NCBI GenBank assembly: GCA_002701845.1
Contig: NZXG01000032.1
Location: 1 to 39,087 of the forward strand
Source: Pseudomonadales bacterium
GTDB lineage: Bacteria > Pseudomonadota > Gammaproteobacteria > Pseudomonadales > Ketobacteraceae
DNA: 39,087 bases
Direction of reading: 5' to 3'
The notes beneath the pieces are model-generated. The model saw nothing but the letters and a program-made list of their open reading frames with translations. It made no database searches and was not told the DNA's origin. Positions 21,997-30,900 of the stretch are shown piece by piece. The translations under genes and the position numbers were made by a program. Position 1 is the stretch's first letter, and each line of letters starts with the position of its first letter.

Positions 21997-22788
21997 TTAG
22001 TTATGGCCGTTAGTTGGGGAAAGGTTCTTTAGCGCATCCTCGATCATCTCTTCAGGTGGCTCTTCATATATAAGCGTGGTTGATGGATTAACGTGCCCCG
22101 CTATTTTTTGCGCTATTTTCACCGATTTTTTCTGTTTATGGATCACATTGGTGATTAGCGATCGCCGACCACTGTGAGAGCTGGCTTTTTCTATTCCAGC
22201 CCAATCACGGAGCATTAATGCCATATGCTCTTGTAACGTGTTTGGAGAATATGCGCCGCCTTTTTGGGTGATAAAAAGAGGGGAGGAGGGCTTGAGTCGT
22301 TCCTCTTTAACCAAGCGAAGATGTAAGTATTCAGACAATGCCTCTCTGAGATCAGCATCAACCATTGGTAAATCTCGAGACTTACCACGATGTTTCTTCA
22401 CTGGCGGATAAAAGTTTTCTGGATCTATTTCAGCGCCCGATTTAGCAAGCGATTCGATTTGCCGAACCAGTTTATTAAAACTGTCTATATCGAAGCTAAT
22501 CGTATGACGGTGATATTTGGATTTGGAGCGTTTCATCGCATCAGCCCCCTTTGTATAGGAAGCTGGCAAACTAAGAACCTCGTATAGATGAAAATCCGTT
22601 CCGCTAGGATTAAGTCGAGCAACTTCTTTAATCTGGAGGAGCGATATTTCCTGGGCACGAAGGCCGAGCTTAAAGCTAATCTGCATGATGGCCGTGTTCT
22701 TTTCAGGGTATCGATGTTGTTTGATAACATCAAACAGATATCGCTGCTGCTCTACGGTAGGAACTCTGGCTTGTCCAGACTTGGGCAT
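21997..22788 (-). CDS. Tyrosine-type site-specific recombinase, catalytic domain only
   Basis: The product has 263 residues and the tyrosine recombinase set R44 (LGLRAQEISLL), H205-x2-R208 (SSHSGRRSLIT), H232 (AGHVNPSTTLIY) and Y241. It lacks the usual N-terminal core-binding domain of about 100 residues; the start is well fixed by a GGAGG site, so this is a naturally short form or an old truncation. It might act on the Tn3-type element as a cointegrate resolvase (as TnpI does in Tn4430) or be an independent integrase. No att repeat was found. It faces the transposase in convergent orientation. Confidence 0.85.
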   Translation of the reverse strand: MPKSGQARVPTVEQQRYLFDVIKQHRYPEKNTAIMQISFKLGLRAQEISLLQIKEVARLNPSGTDFHLYEVLSLPASYTKGADAMKRSKSKYHRHTISFDIDSFNKLVRQIESLAKSGAEIDPENFYPPVKKHRGKSRDLPMVDADLREALSEYLHLRLVKEERLKPSSPLFITQKGGAYSPNTLQEHMALMLRDWAGIEKASSHSGRRSLITNVIHKQKKSVKIAQKIAGHVNPSTTLIYEEPPEEMIEDALKNLSPTNGHN

Positions 22789-22814
22789 TTTGACCTCCGA
22801 GTAGGGATAGATTA

Positions 22815-22843
22815 AATCCGTAATAATAAGATTTTAACGGATT
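22815..22843. promoter_or_regulatory. Inverted repeat between recombinase and antitoxin genes
   Basis: Arms AATCCGT (22815-22821) and ACGGATT (22837-22843) flank a 15-base AT-rich spacer in the divergent region between the recombinase and the ParS-type gene. It could be an operator for either gene, for example for autoregulation by the antitoxin-like protein, or a recombinase site. Nothing in the sequence decides between these. Confidence 0.35.
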
Positions 22844-22937
22844 ATAGTGATTTCGATAGTGAGGTTTGACATAGAGTTGCAATTTTCCACAATACAACCA
22901 ATATCATGATTTATCGGGAAAAAACCGGAGATCGAAC

Positions 22938-23285
22938 ATGAAATCTGAGATCGATATCGAAGTCGCCAAGAAACTTTTCCATAAAATCGCTAGTGAATGG
23001 AGCCTTACAGCCGCAGAGATAAACGCTTTACTCGGTGGCACTGGAGACATCGATGATCGCCAATTAACCGAAGAAGATATATTGAAAATTTCCACGATAG
23101 CTGGAATCTACGGAGCACTACAGACCTTGTTTGTTGACGAGAGCCAATGGCGTGGTTGGGTCAGAAAGCCAAACAGCGATTGGAACGGGCTATCCGCTTT
23201 GGATGTGATGATCTCTGGAAAGCTTGAAGATATTCAAAAGGTTCGAAATTATCTCTCCGCCTGGGGCGAACAGCACAACCTTTAA
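22938..23285 (+). CDS. Orphan MbcA/ParS/Xre-type antitoxin-like protein
   Basis: The 115-residue protein has a short N-terminal helical part and a C-terminal toxin-binding-like domain (DUF2384 type) with LFVDESQWRGWVRKPNSDWNGLSALDVMISG, the hallmark 'W.....P...F.G..P...l..G' pattern. Such proteins are antitoxins that pair with a RES-domain NAD+-degrading toxin encoded directly downstream. No RES gene follows within the 350 bases to the next CDS, so it is solitary here. A GGAG site precedes the ATG. It could be a remnant, a solitary regulator, or an antidote acting on a toxin elsewhere. Confidence 0.78.
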   Translation: MKSEIDIEVAKKLFHKIASEWSLTAAEINALLGGTGDIDDRQLTEEDILKISTIAGIYGALQTLFVDESQWRGWVRKPNSDWNGLSALDVMISGKLEDIQKVRNYLSAWGEQHNL

Positions 23286-23635
23286 CTCTCTAGCCACTCA
23301 TACCTGATATCTAACTCTATCCCAAACCTTAGTAATAGCCATACTTGTGGATCTGGACGACGACATTACTAATTGTCTTGGAAATTCACCATTTGTTCTG
23401 GAAATCTTCACTGTTTTACTTGGTCATCCACCGGACATTACTAAACTGCGCTTACACATAGAATTCCGCATAATATATATTATGTTAAATTGCATATATC
23501 AGAGATTGTCCGTAATTCACAAGACCCAGATTAATCCATTGAAATAATGTAGTGCCCAGAGCATTCGTACTTAAACGACGATACACTACCCTGCAGACTA
23601 AGCCCGCCCAAAATAATAATGAATGGAGCAAAAAC
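23286..23635. other. AT-rich non-coding gap with a short direct repeat
   Basis: No convincing gene is present. The 11-base sequence GACATTACTAA occurs twice, at 23362-23372 and 23434-23444. An AT-rich segment around 23470-23500 could hold the promoter for the downstream ketosynthase gene, but I could not pick out a clear -35/-10 pair. No trace of a RES toxin is visible. Confidence 0.5.
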
Positions 23636-24658
23636 ATGTTGAAACATGGATCGTTTGACTGCGGTTTTGAAATATCAGACGTAGCCACTTGTGATTTTTC
23701 TTCGCTGGAAAAGCTTGATAATGAAACGTTGTTCGCCCGTTTGGGAAAAGGTAATCAAGGCAAGCTGGTGCGTTTTATTGAGCGTACTATGGGGGCTCGT
23801 CGGCGATACCATTGTGATCCTGATAGCAATGCGCTGGATCTGGCCCGTAGCGCATTGAGCCGATTATTGGAGCGCAACCCGGAATTGGTCGAAGATGCCG
23901 AGTTTTTCATTATGGTGGGTATTTCCAACCCCATGCCGATAACCACCACCAGCGCCTTGCTGGCGGGTGAATTTGGTTTCAAGAAGGTCAGTTGCTGGGA
24001 TATCAAGTCGGGCTGTTCTGCCGGTGTGCTTGCCTTGATTCAGGCGCTACAGTGGATTCAGTCCGGCGCTAAATCAGGGGTGATTGTCTCTTCGGAAACC
24101 CTGAGCAAGTTCTCCAATCCCGAGGTGCTGCAGATGAGTGCTGCGATTGGGGATGGTGGCGCCGCGTTAAAGATCTCGGCATCCGATCGTTGGCGAGTGC
24201 GGGGTATGGTACATGGAACGGACCCCAGCCTGGTGCGTACCATGATGGTGAAAGGCACCTTCCCTATCAAGCTGGAAACCTATAACCCTTCAGATTACCT
24301 GTTTTCATTTGAGCAAAAAGTTGAAGTGATTGAAGCAATCGGGAAATACTGGATTCAATCGTTGCAAGAACTGCTGGAGGTTGCCGACGTAAATCCGGCC
24401 AGTGTGACCCACTATATTGCCCATCAGGTGGATGCATCAAAGAACGCCGCTGTTGCAAACCACTGTGACATCAACCCGGATAACGTGGCCAGAAGTTTTG
24501 CGGAATACGGGAATATGGGGGCACCCACCGTGTTTGTTAATTATCACGATTGGGTAAACCGCCCCGGGCATCACTACCAAAAAGGCGACAATCTGGTTTT
24601 CCATGCTGTGGGTGGCGGTGTTTCCTGGGCGGGGTTGTGCCTGGAGTATTTGGGTTAG
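23636..24658 (+). CDS. KAS III-like condensing enzyme (divergent type)
   Basis: This 340-residue thiolase-fold protein is of the FabH/KAS III class with an intact triad: C127 (DIKSGCSAG), H263 (YIAHQVD) and N293 (EYGNMGAPTVF). The first 60 residues differ from FabH and include a Cys-rich start. The usual FabH loop after the Cys is replaced by VSSETLSKFSNPEVLQ, so the substrate is probably not acetyl-CoA. Related enzymes start, join or off-load chains in secondary metabolism. I set the start at the ATG at 23636 behind a GGAG site; an upstream GTG in frame is unlikely. It points toward the dehydrogenase gene, whose stop it overlaps by three bases, and probably belongs to the same cluster. Confidence 0.85.
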   Translation: MLKHGSFDCGFEISDVATCDFSSLEKLDNETLFARLGKGNQGKLVRFIERTMGARRRYHCDPDSNALDLARSALSRLLERNPELVEDAEFFIMVGISNPMPITTTSALLAGEFGFKKVSCWDIKSGCSAGVLALIQALQWIQSGAKSGVIVSSETLSKFSNPEVLQMSAAIGDGGAALKISASDRWRVRGMVHGTDPSLVRTMMVKGTFPIKLETYNPSDYLFSFEQKVEVIEAIGKYWIQSLQELLEVADVNPASVTHYIAHQVDASKNAAVANHCDINPDNVARSFAEYGNMGAPTVFVNYHDWVNRPGHHYQKGDNLVFHAVGGGVSWAGLCLEYLG

Positions 24659-25392
24659 ATCACCATTTCCTGACCATTTTCTGACGCATTCTCGATATTG
24701 AGCAGACCAAATATAGCTTCGGCTACCTGCATTTCACTAACCGCGGTGGCCTCCAGTTCCGGGTGCTTTCTACGAAGTTTCTTGGTGCGGGCGTTAATAA
24801 CTACACCGGGGTGTAGCAAATGACAGAACACGCCATTGGCTTGGTATTCGCTGACGATCGAATTTTTAAGGCCTACCAGACTGCTTTTGCTTAGATTGTA
24901 GAGTGCCTGCCCCGCCAACCCATGCAGCCAACCTTGCGAACCAATCAATATCAGCTTGCCCGCTTGCCTGTTTCTCATCGGTTTAAGCAATTGGGTGAGC
25001 ATATAAACAGTGTGTGTGATGTTGACGGTAATGGATTGTTCGATTTGCTCGAAGGTCAGATTGTGCAGTTTCTTTGCACCGTATTCGTGAAAATAGTTGA
25101 TGCCGACATTCATTACTACGCTCGCCGGCCAGGATTCATGGAGCGTTAACTCTGCAAACAACCGCTCAATATCCTCTTTGCTGGACTGATCGCATTGATA
25201 AATATCCACCCGGCTGTTATCCGCCTTGCTCTGCAAAGCCTGCTTTGCCACAGCCAGTTTTTCGGGGCATCTACCCGTAATGATTATATGTTCAGCCCCC
25301 TGATTGACGAGCAGTTCCGCACATGCGAATCCAATCCCTGAGCTGGCACCGGTTATCAAAACCGGTTGCGTCAGAACTGTACCCGGATTCAT
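24655..25392 (-). CDS. Short-chain dehydrogenase/reductase of the NRPS cluster
   Basis: This is a classical SDR of 245 residues: Rossmann motif TGASSGIG (14-21), the NNAG position changed to NVGIN (95-99), catalytic S152 (LIGSQGW), Y165 and K169 (YNLSK). An Arg (GR at 40-41) after the second beta strand suggests NADPH. It would reduce a keto group, perhaps the beta-keto product of the ketosynthase next door. The start at 25392 overlaps the stop of the FabH-like gene (ATGA) and follows a GGGAGG site, so the two are translationally coupled. Its stop overlaps that of the convergent KAS III-like gene, leaving no room for a terminator between them. Confidence 0.88.
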   Translation of the reverse strand: MNPGTVLTQPVLITGASSGIGFACAELLVNQGAEHIIITGRCPEKLAVAKQALQSKADNSRVDIYQCDQSSKEDIERLFAELTLHESWPASVVMNVGINYFHEYGAKKLHNLTFEQIEQSITVNITHTVYMLTQLLKPMRNRQAGKLILIGSQGWLHGLAGQALYNLSKSSLVGLKNSIVSEYQANGVFCHLLHPGVVINARTKKLRRKHPELEATAVSEMQVAEAIFGLLNIENASENGQEMVI

Positions 25393-26438
25393 GCAAACAC
25401 CTCCCGGCCGCTCCAGCGTAAGAGGTGTGCTCCGCCGGTGAATCCACCACCCACCGCACACAGTAATACCAGATCACCGGTTTTCAGCAGGCCCTGCTCC
25501 CCTGCTTCGCTTAATGCAATCGGTACAGACGCGGCCACGGTATTGCCCTTGCTGGGAAAGTTCACCAGCGTCTTATGGGGGGCAATGTTCAGTTCTAATA
25601 ACACGGATTCAAGTAAAAACAGATTGGGTTGATGAAACAGAAAGAAATCGATGTCTTCCAGTGTGTAATCGGTTTTGGCGAGCAGATCCTGGCACAGGCT
25701 CGGGATTCCAACGCCGGCGTTTTCTGATATGCGTCGACCATTAGGCATGGTCAGGGTTGCTGTTGTCTGGCCGGAAGATACTGCACTACCTACTGAAGGT
25801 ACAAATACTGCATCATGGCCACTGCCATCGGCGTACAGATGGCTGGCAATAAAACCTGGCTGGTGTTGATTGAGTTGATTGAGTTGATTAAGCTGATCGG
25901 ACTGGTTCTGATGCTGTTGACTGATCACCACGGCGCCGGCTCCATCACCGTATAAAAACGCCGTGCGCTTGTTGCTTTTATCCAATGTTCTTGAGCGCAC
26001 ATCCACGCCAATAACCAGTACGTGCTTATCACCGGTGGCGACACTGCGTATGGCCTGATCAACCGCATAGATAAACCCGCTACAGGCGGCCCCCACATCG
26101 TATGCCGGAAACCCTTTTCCACCCAGTTTATGTTGCACCACACAGGCAGTGGATGGCGAAAGGTAGTCACCGGTTGAGGTGGCGAGAATCAGTCGGTCGA
26201 TATCGTTGACACTGAGATTGGCGCAGCGTAAGGCACGTTCAGCCGCCCTGGTAGCCAGATCTGAAGTGCAGGCATCGTCTGATAGAAAATAACGGGTCTT
26301 GCTACCCACGTTCTTGTCCAAAAAGGAAGACTTGATGCGTATGGAAAAATCTTCCATTACATCTTCGTTGGTCAACAGTTGAGAACCGGTTTCGTAGCCG
26401 TATCCTCGGATTACAATGTTATACGGGGCATTATACAT
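25389..26438 (-). CDS. FabH-like ketosynthase III of the NRPS cluster
   Basis: This 349-residue enzyme resembles FabH: C119 in GAACSGF, the YGDGAGAVV loop, H269 in LFHQPN and N299 in SKGNTVAASVP, so the decarboxylative condensation triad is complete. An internal QLNQLNQLNQHQ stretch (about 182-193), from a DNA tandem repeat, sits in a surface loop where family members vary. FabH-type enzymes load an acyl group on Cys and add a malonyl-ACP C2 unit, or act as acyltransferases in secondary pathways. It is 59 bases downstream of the carboxyltransferase gene and coupled to the SDR, suggesting a malonyl-making, condensing and reducing trio. Confidence 0.9.
   Translation of the reverse strand: MYNAPYNIVIRGYGYETGSQLLTNEDVMEDFSIRIKSSFLDKNVGSKTRYFLSDDACTSDLATRAAERALRCANLSVNDIDRLILATSTGDYLSPSTACVVQHKLGGKGFPAYDVGAACSGFIYAVDQAIRSVATGDKHVLVIGVDVRSRTLDKSNKRTAFLYGDGAGAVVISQQHQNQSDQLNQLNQLNQHQPGFIASHLYADGSGHDAVFVPSVGSAVSSGQTTATLTMPNGRRISENAGVGIPSLCQDLLAKTDYTLEDIDFFLFHQPNLFLLESVLLELNIAPHKTLVNFPSKGNTVAASVPIALSEAGEQGLLKTGDLVLLCAVGGGFTGGAHLLRWSGREVFA
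25866..25892. repeat. Three 9-bp tandem repeats inside the FabH-like gene
   Basis: TTGATTGAG occurs twice and TTGATTAAG once in tandem, encoding three LNQ units on the minus strand. The repeat keeps the frame and lies in a loop, so it is a tolerated slippage expansion. Confidence 0.85.
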
Positions 26439-26497
26439 GGTGCCTGTGTTCCCTTAATGCAGCAATCGATTGTACTCTGGTGTTGCCGATTATTTGT

Positions 26498-27937
26498 TTA
26501 AACGCACGCGACGGAATCGGGCGCCTGGCTATTCTGTTGAGGTGCTTTCCCGTCATCCAGGTGGCTGTAATCGCCTTCCAGAAAGCACTGAATGGCCGCA
26601 GGCAACTCATCTATGGAAAGTGCCTTGCTTGCAACACCGGTATCGACAATATCCTGGAAATCAGCTTGTTCCCGTTCTTTGGATGCCTGCCATAACTTGA
26701 GCATGCGTTTGGACTTTTCCAGCAGATGGGCAATGATGGATTCGTGCATTACACCCAGTGTGGTGCGTTCAAGAATAACGTAGTTGGCCATTGAGCCATA
26801 AATTCTGGGTATTGCCAGTGTGTTTGCTCCACCAAAACCACGCCCGATCCACACGCCCATTTTAGGATATGGGTATTCGATGATGGCTCGGTTGGCCTCG
26901 ATCATCTGTTGAATCACGTCCTGATTGCTGTTGTCCACTCTCGGATCCACGCCGGGAGTGTCCAGGAATGAAACAATGGGAATGCGCAGGGCTTCAAATA
27001 AACGCAGGGCATCCTGATATAATTTAAGTGTGCGCACCGTGATCATGTTATTGGAATTCTCTGGCGGATTCATCAGTAATCCAAACAGTTTGCCCTTGGT
27101 TTCGATCAGATAAACGCGCATTCTTGAATCAAACCCACTGAACACCTCAAGATACCGGTCAGCGATGGGATATAGGAGTTGAATGCAGGCCCGCTCTACC
27201 TTTTGTTGTTGGCGCGGCATGAAATCCAGGTATTTTGATACCCCGGGCTCGGATACCATGGGTAAGAGGCCGGTGGAACTTGAGACAGTGCCCAACAAGG
27301 TACAGGCCCGGTTTAACGCAGTTTTCAGATCTTCTGTCCGTTCGTGTATGAGGGTTGTTTTAAGGTACTGCTGGTCTACTGATGCGAATGAAAGAAAATC
27401 CACTTTGCTGCCAAAGAACAGCCGAAACACATCCGGCCCGGTCAGGTTGAGGGTGGAGTCCTGACGCACCCCGATGCGATAGTGTGCCAAGCCAAACAGG
27501 ACTGCGGAAAGGCCCAGGCACTGACCATGACAAACCGAGATAACAAGATTGTTACGGGTATAGTTGTCCAGTGCAGGGATCAGATTGAAAACGTCATTGA
27601 AGACTGTGCGGCCCTCGATAAAACGGTAACCAAGGGAATTCATCACCGTTATGAGTGGCAGGCCTTCTTCATTGCAGGCTTCAAGAAATGAGGCGATTCT
27701 GCGGGCAATATCCCGACCAAAACTGCCACCATTAACACGAAAATCACTCCAGATGACAGCGAAATCCTGATCAAGCCCCTGGGTTCGAAATAGCCATGTG
27801 CCGTCTGAACTGGCACGGCGGATATTGTCGTGATCCGCCACAGGCAACCATGCCTGTACTTTATTAATGCCAAGATCTGAAAGTGGCCGGAAAAAGGAAA
27901 ATTTGGTTAATTCAAATTCAACCCAGTCAACGTTCAT
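26498..27937 (-). CDS. Carboxyltransferase-fold protein (acyl-CoA carboxylase beta type)
   Basis: The 479-residue protein has two crotonase-like halves, as in propionyl/acetyl-CoA carboxylase carboxyltransferases. The N-terminal half has WSDFRVNGGSFGRDIARRI, SLGYRFIEGR and CHGQCLGLSAV. The C-terminal half has FLDTPGVDPRVDNSNQ, IEYPYPKMGVWIGRGFGGAN and the GVMHES region. Several usual residues are changed, for instance DSGGARIQEG becomes NSLGYRFIEG. No biotin carboxylase or biotin carrier is in the window, so it either borrows those subunits, acts as a decarboxylase or has another function. It follows the NRPS after 44 bases and precedes the FabH-like gene. Supply of malonyl-type extender is my inference. 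Confidence 0.82.
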   Translation of the reverse strand: MNVDWVEFELTKFSFFRPLSDLGINKVQAWLPVADHDNIRRASSDGTWLFRTQGLDQDFAVIWSDFRVNGGSFGRDIARRIASFLEACNEEGLPLITVMNSLGYRFIEGRTVFNDVFNLIPALDNYTRNNLVISVCHGQCLGLSAVLFGLAHYRIGVRQDSTLNLTGPDVFRLFFGSKVDFLSFASVDQQYLKTTLIHERTEDLKTALNRACTLLGTVSSSTGLLPMVSEPGVSKYLDFMPRQQQKVERACIQLLYPIADRYLEVFSGFDSRMRVYLIETKGKLFGLLMNPPENSNNMITVRTLKLYQDALRLFEALRIPIVSFLDTPGVDPRVDNSNQDVIQQMIEANRAIIEYPYPKMGVWIGRGFGGANTLAIPRIYGSMANYVILERTTLGVMHESIIAHLLEKSKRMLKLWQASKEREQADFQDIVDTGVASKALSIDELPAAIQCFLEGDYSHLDDGKAPQQNSQAPDSVACV

Positions 27938-27981
27938 CGGTTAAATCCCTGCTTGTTGTTTTAATGTGGGTTAGTGTTATG

Positions 27982-30900
27982 TTAAACAAGTTCACCTTCT
28001 TCAAGGTCTTGCATTGAATCTTCCTGATCGGCGCTATTTATCAGAAACTGAATCAACTGACCAAGTTTCTCAATACTGGCAAGTTCAAACACCGTTCTCA
28101 GCGGAAGTTCGATTTCAAAAGTTTTCTTGATCGCGTTGTGAATCTGTACCGCCAGTAGGGAATCGCCGCCCTGCTCCATAAAGGAACGTGTTCTGCAGGG
28201 CTGGTCAATTTTCAGTAAGTTGCTCCAGATCAAGGCCAGTTTCGCTTCCACGGGCCCTATGGGTGGCTGGGTGCGAATGAGCTCATCACCGGCGAATGGT
28301 GCCGGGAGTGCCGCCGTGTCCACTTTGCCGTTTGCGGTTAACGGTAAGGCTTCAAGCAGGATGTAATCTGCAGGCAGCATGTAGGTTGGTAAGTGGTCTG
28401 CCAACCAGGCGTGGATCTCACCCTTTTTAAAATCAACCCCGGGTTTTGACACAATGTAGGCGATGAGAAACTTGCTTGTTTCCACATCCCAGACATGCAG
28501 TTTGGCATCGGCAATGGCGGCATGCAGTCGCATTTGAGCTTCGATTTCGCCCAGCTCAATGCGATAGCCCCTGATTTTAACTTGTGTGTCGTTTCGGCCG
28601 TGATAATACAGTAGTCCGTTGTGATCCCAGCGCCCCAGATCCCCGCTTTTGTACAGGCGTTTCATTGGCGTTTGATCGCTGTTTTCAAGGGCCAGGTCAA
28701 TAAAACGGGTTTGGTTTAACTGCGGCCGTTTCCAGTAGCCCCGGGTTACCTGCCCTCCCCCAACGTAGATTTCACCCACCACGCCTGGTGGTAACAGCCT
28801 GTGCTGTTCATCGAGTATGTAGATCTCGGAATTGGGCAGCGGCCGGCCGATAGAAGGTGCGTTCTCTGTTTGATGCGTGACATCATGATAGGTGCCCACT
28901 ACGGTGATTTCAGTGATGCCGTACATGTTGATTAATTGTGTATTGCTGGTGGGGTTGACCCTGTGCCAGTTGGCAAGGGCCGATGAATCCAGTGCCTCAC
29001 CGCTGAGTATAATCTGGCGCAAACAGTGGTGTTTTGCGGCCTCAGGTGCTGAGCTTTGCGCTTCAACCAGTGCCTTGAACGCGCCCGGTGTCTGATTGAG
29101 TATGTTGACACCTTCATTCTGAATCAGTTGCAGGAATTCTTCACTGTTTCTGGTGGTTTGCTCGGGTACAACAATGAGTTTGGCACCACTGGTGAGTGCT
29201 CCCCATATCTCCCATACGGCAAAATCAAAGGAGACCGAGTGGAACAGTGTCCAGGTATCCTCTGCATCATAGTTGAATTGAGCCTGCATGCTGTCGAGTA
29301 GGTTGCTCAGTTGCTGGTGCTCTACCGCCACACCCTTTGGTGTGCCCGTTGACCCCGAGGTATAGATCATATAAGCGAGTTGGGAGCCTTGCGGATTACG
29401 ATTATGCTCTGGATTTTCATCACCATTACTGAACATGGTATCGGCCACAAGGATTCGGGTAACAGCCGGGTCAATCAAAGTGCGCGCTCTTGCTTCATCA
29501 TTTGCGGAAGTGATCAGGTGCGTTGGCGTGGCATCCTCAACGATGAATCGCAATCGTGCATCGGGCAGGTGCACGTCCAAGGGCAGGTAGCCCGCCCCGG
29601 CCTTAAGGGTGCCAATCAACCCGGCAATCAGATCGATGCCACGGTCAAAGTACACAGCAACACGATCATTCGCCTGAACACCCGCCTTGATCAAGCGGTT
29701 CGCTATCTGGTTGGCTCGTGTATTGAGTTGTGCATAGGTTAGGGTGTCGGCGCCTGATTTGATGGCGATTTTATCGGGTAAACAATTCGCGGTGTGTTCG
29801 AAACGAATGTGAGCCGGCAGGTGCTTGAGGCGGCTGGTCTGATTACGTGCCATGTGTCTTACAATGTTGTCCCGGAATGCGTCGGGCAAAACACTGATTT
29901 GGCCTAACGTGCAGGGGGAATTGTGCTGTAGTTGGCTGGCAATTCGGTCCAGTGCAGTTTGGTAAAAGTCCAGTATTAAAGCAGAATTAACTGAGCTTGC
30001 GGTTTGTAATGCCAATGCCAGGCTGGTGTCGGATTCGTTGATACTGAGGGCGATGGGATAGTGAGAACTCTGTTCCAGAGCAAGCGGAGTCACGCCCCTT
30101 TTGCCCAGTTGTTGTAAGGTCTCTTCCGCGCCTGTCGATTGCTTGTGGCGATAATTCAGCAGGGTATTGAATAAAGGTAATTCCGCTGCCACGTCACTGC
30201 AGCGTTTTATCAGGGCAAGCGGTGCGTGTTCATGCAGGGTCAGTTCACTTAGTTGATGATGAAGCCCTGTGAGGGCATCCGGCAGCAGCGGGTTGTGGCC
30301 TGCGCTATTATTGATTCGTACCGGTACGGTGTTGATGAATAAACCAACGACACTGTCCGGTGCCGGCCGCCCCATTGCCCTGCCGGACAATACCGTGCCG
30401 AATACCACATCACAGCGCCCGCTGCAGGCACTGAGAACCAGTCCCCATGCCAAATGCGCGATACTGGAGAGTGAAACGTTGGCATTTCTCGCCGCTGCCG
30501 CCAACTGGTTAAAGCGCATTGCATCAAGGGTTGCTTCCGTTATCTGAATGTCTTGCCTGGGCAGATTGTCTCTGTGTTCATCAAACACAAAGGCTGGCGT
30601 GTCATAACCCGACAGCAGCCCTCTGAAGTAGTCTTCATGCTCCGCTCGCGATTCTTTCCTCTGCTGAAGTACGTAGTGGCTGTAAGGAACGGGCGCGCTG
30701 AGCTGGTCTTGCTCACCACTCAGGATCAGCTTTATCTCGTAGAATATCTGCTCCAGTGCCTGGTGATCCGCAATAATGTGATGGGCTTGGATTCCCAGCA
30801 GGTAACCATCTTTGATTTCAGATACGGCAAGTTCTATTAACGGCGGCTTGGCGATGTCGAATTGCTCAATCGCTTTGTTAAAGAAACCTTGAATCTGTTG

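Noticed and set aside
23347-23547. 66-codon frame between the antitoxin and the ketosynthase gene, considered as a toxin
   Set aside because: It has no RES or other toxin motif, no good ribosome site, and overlaps AT-rich sequence that looks non-coding.
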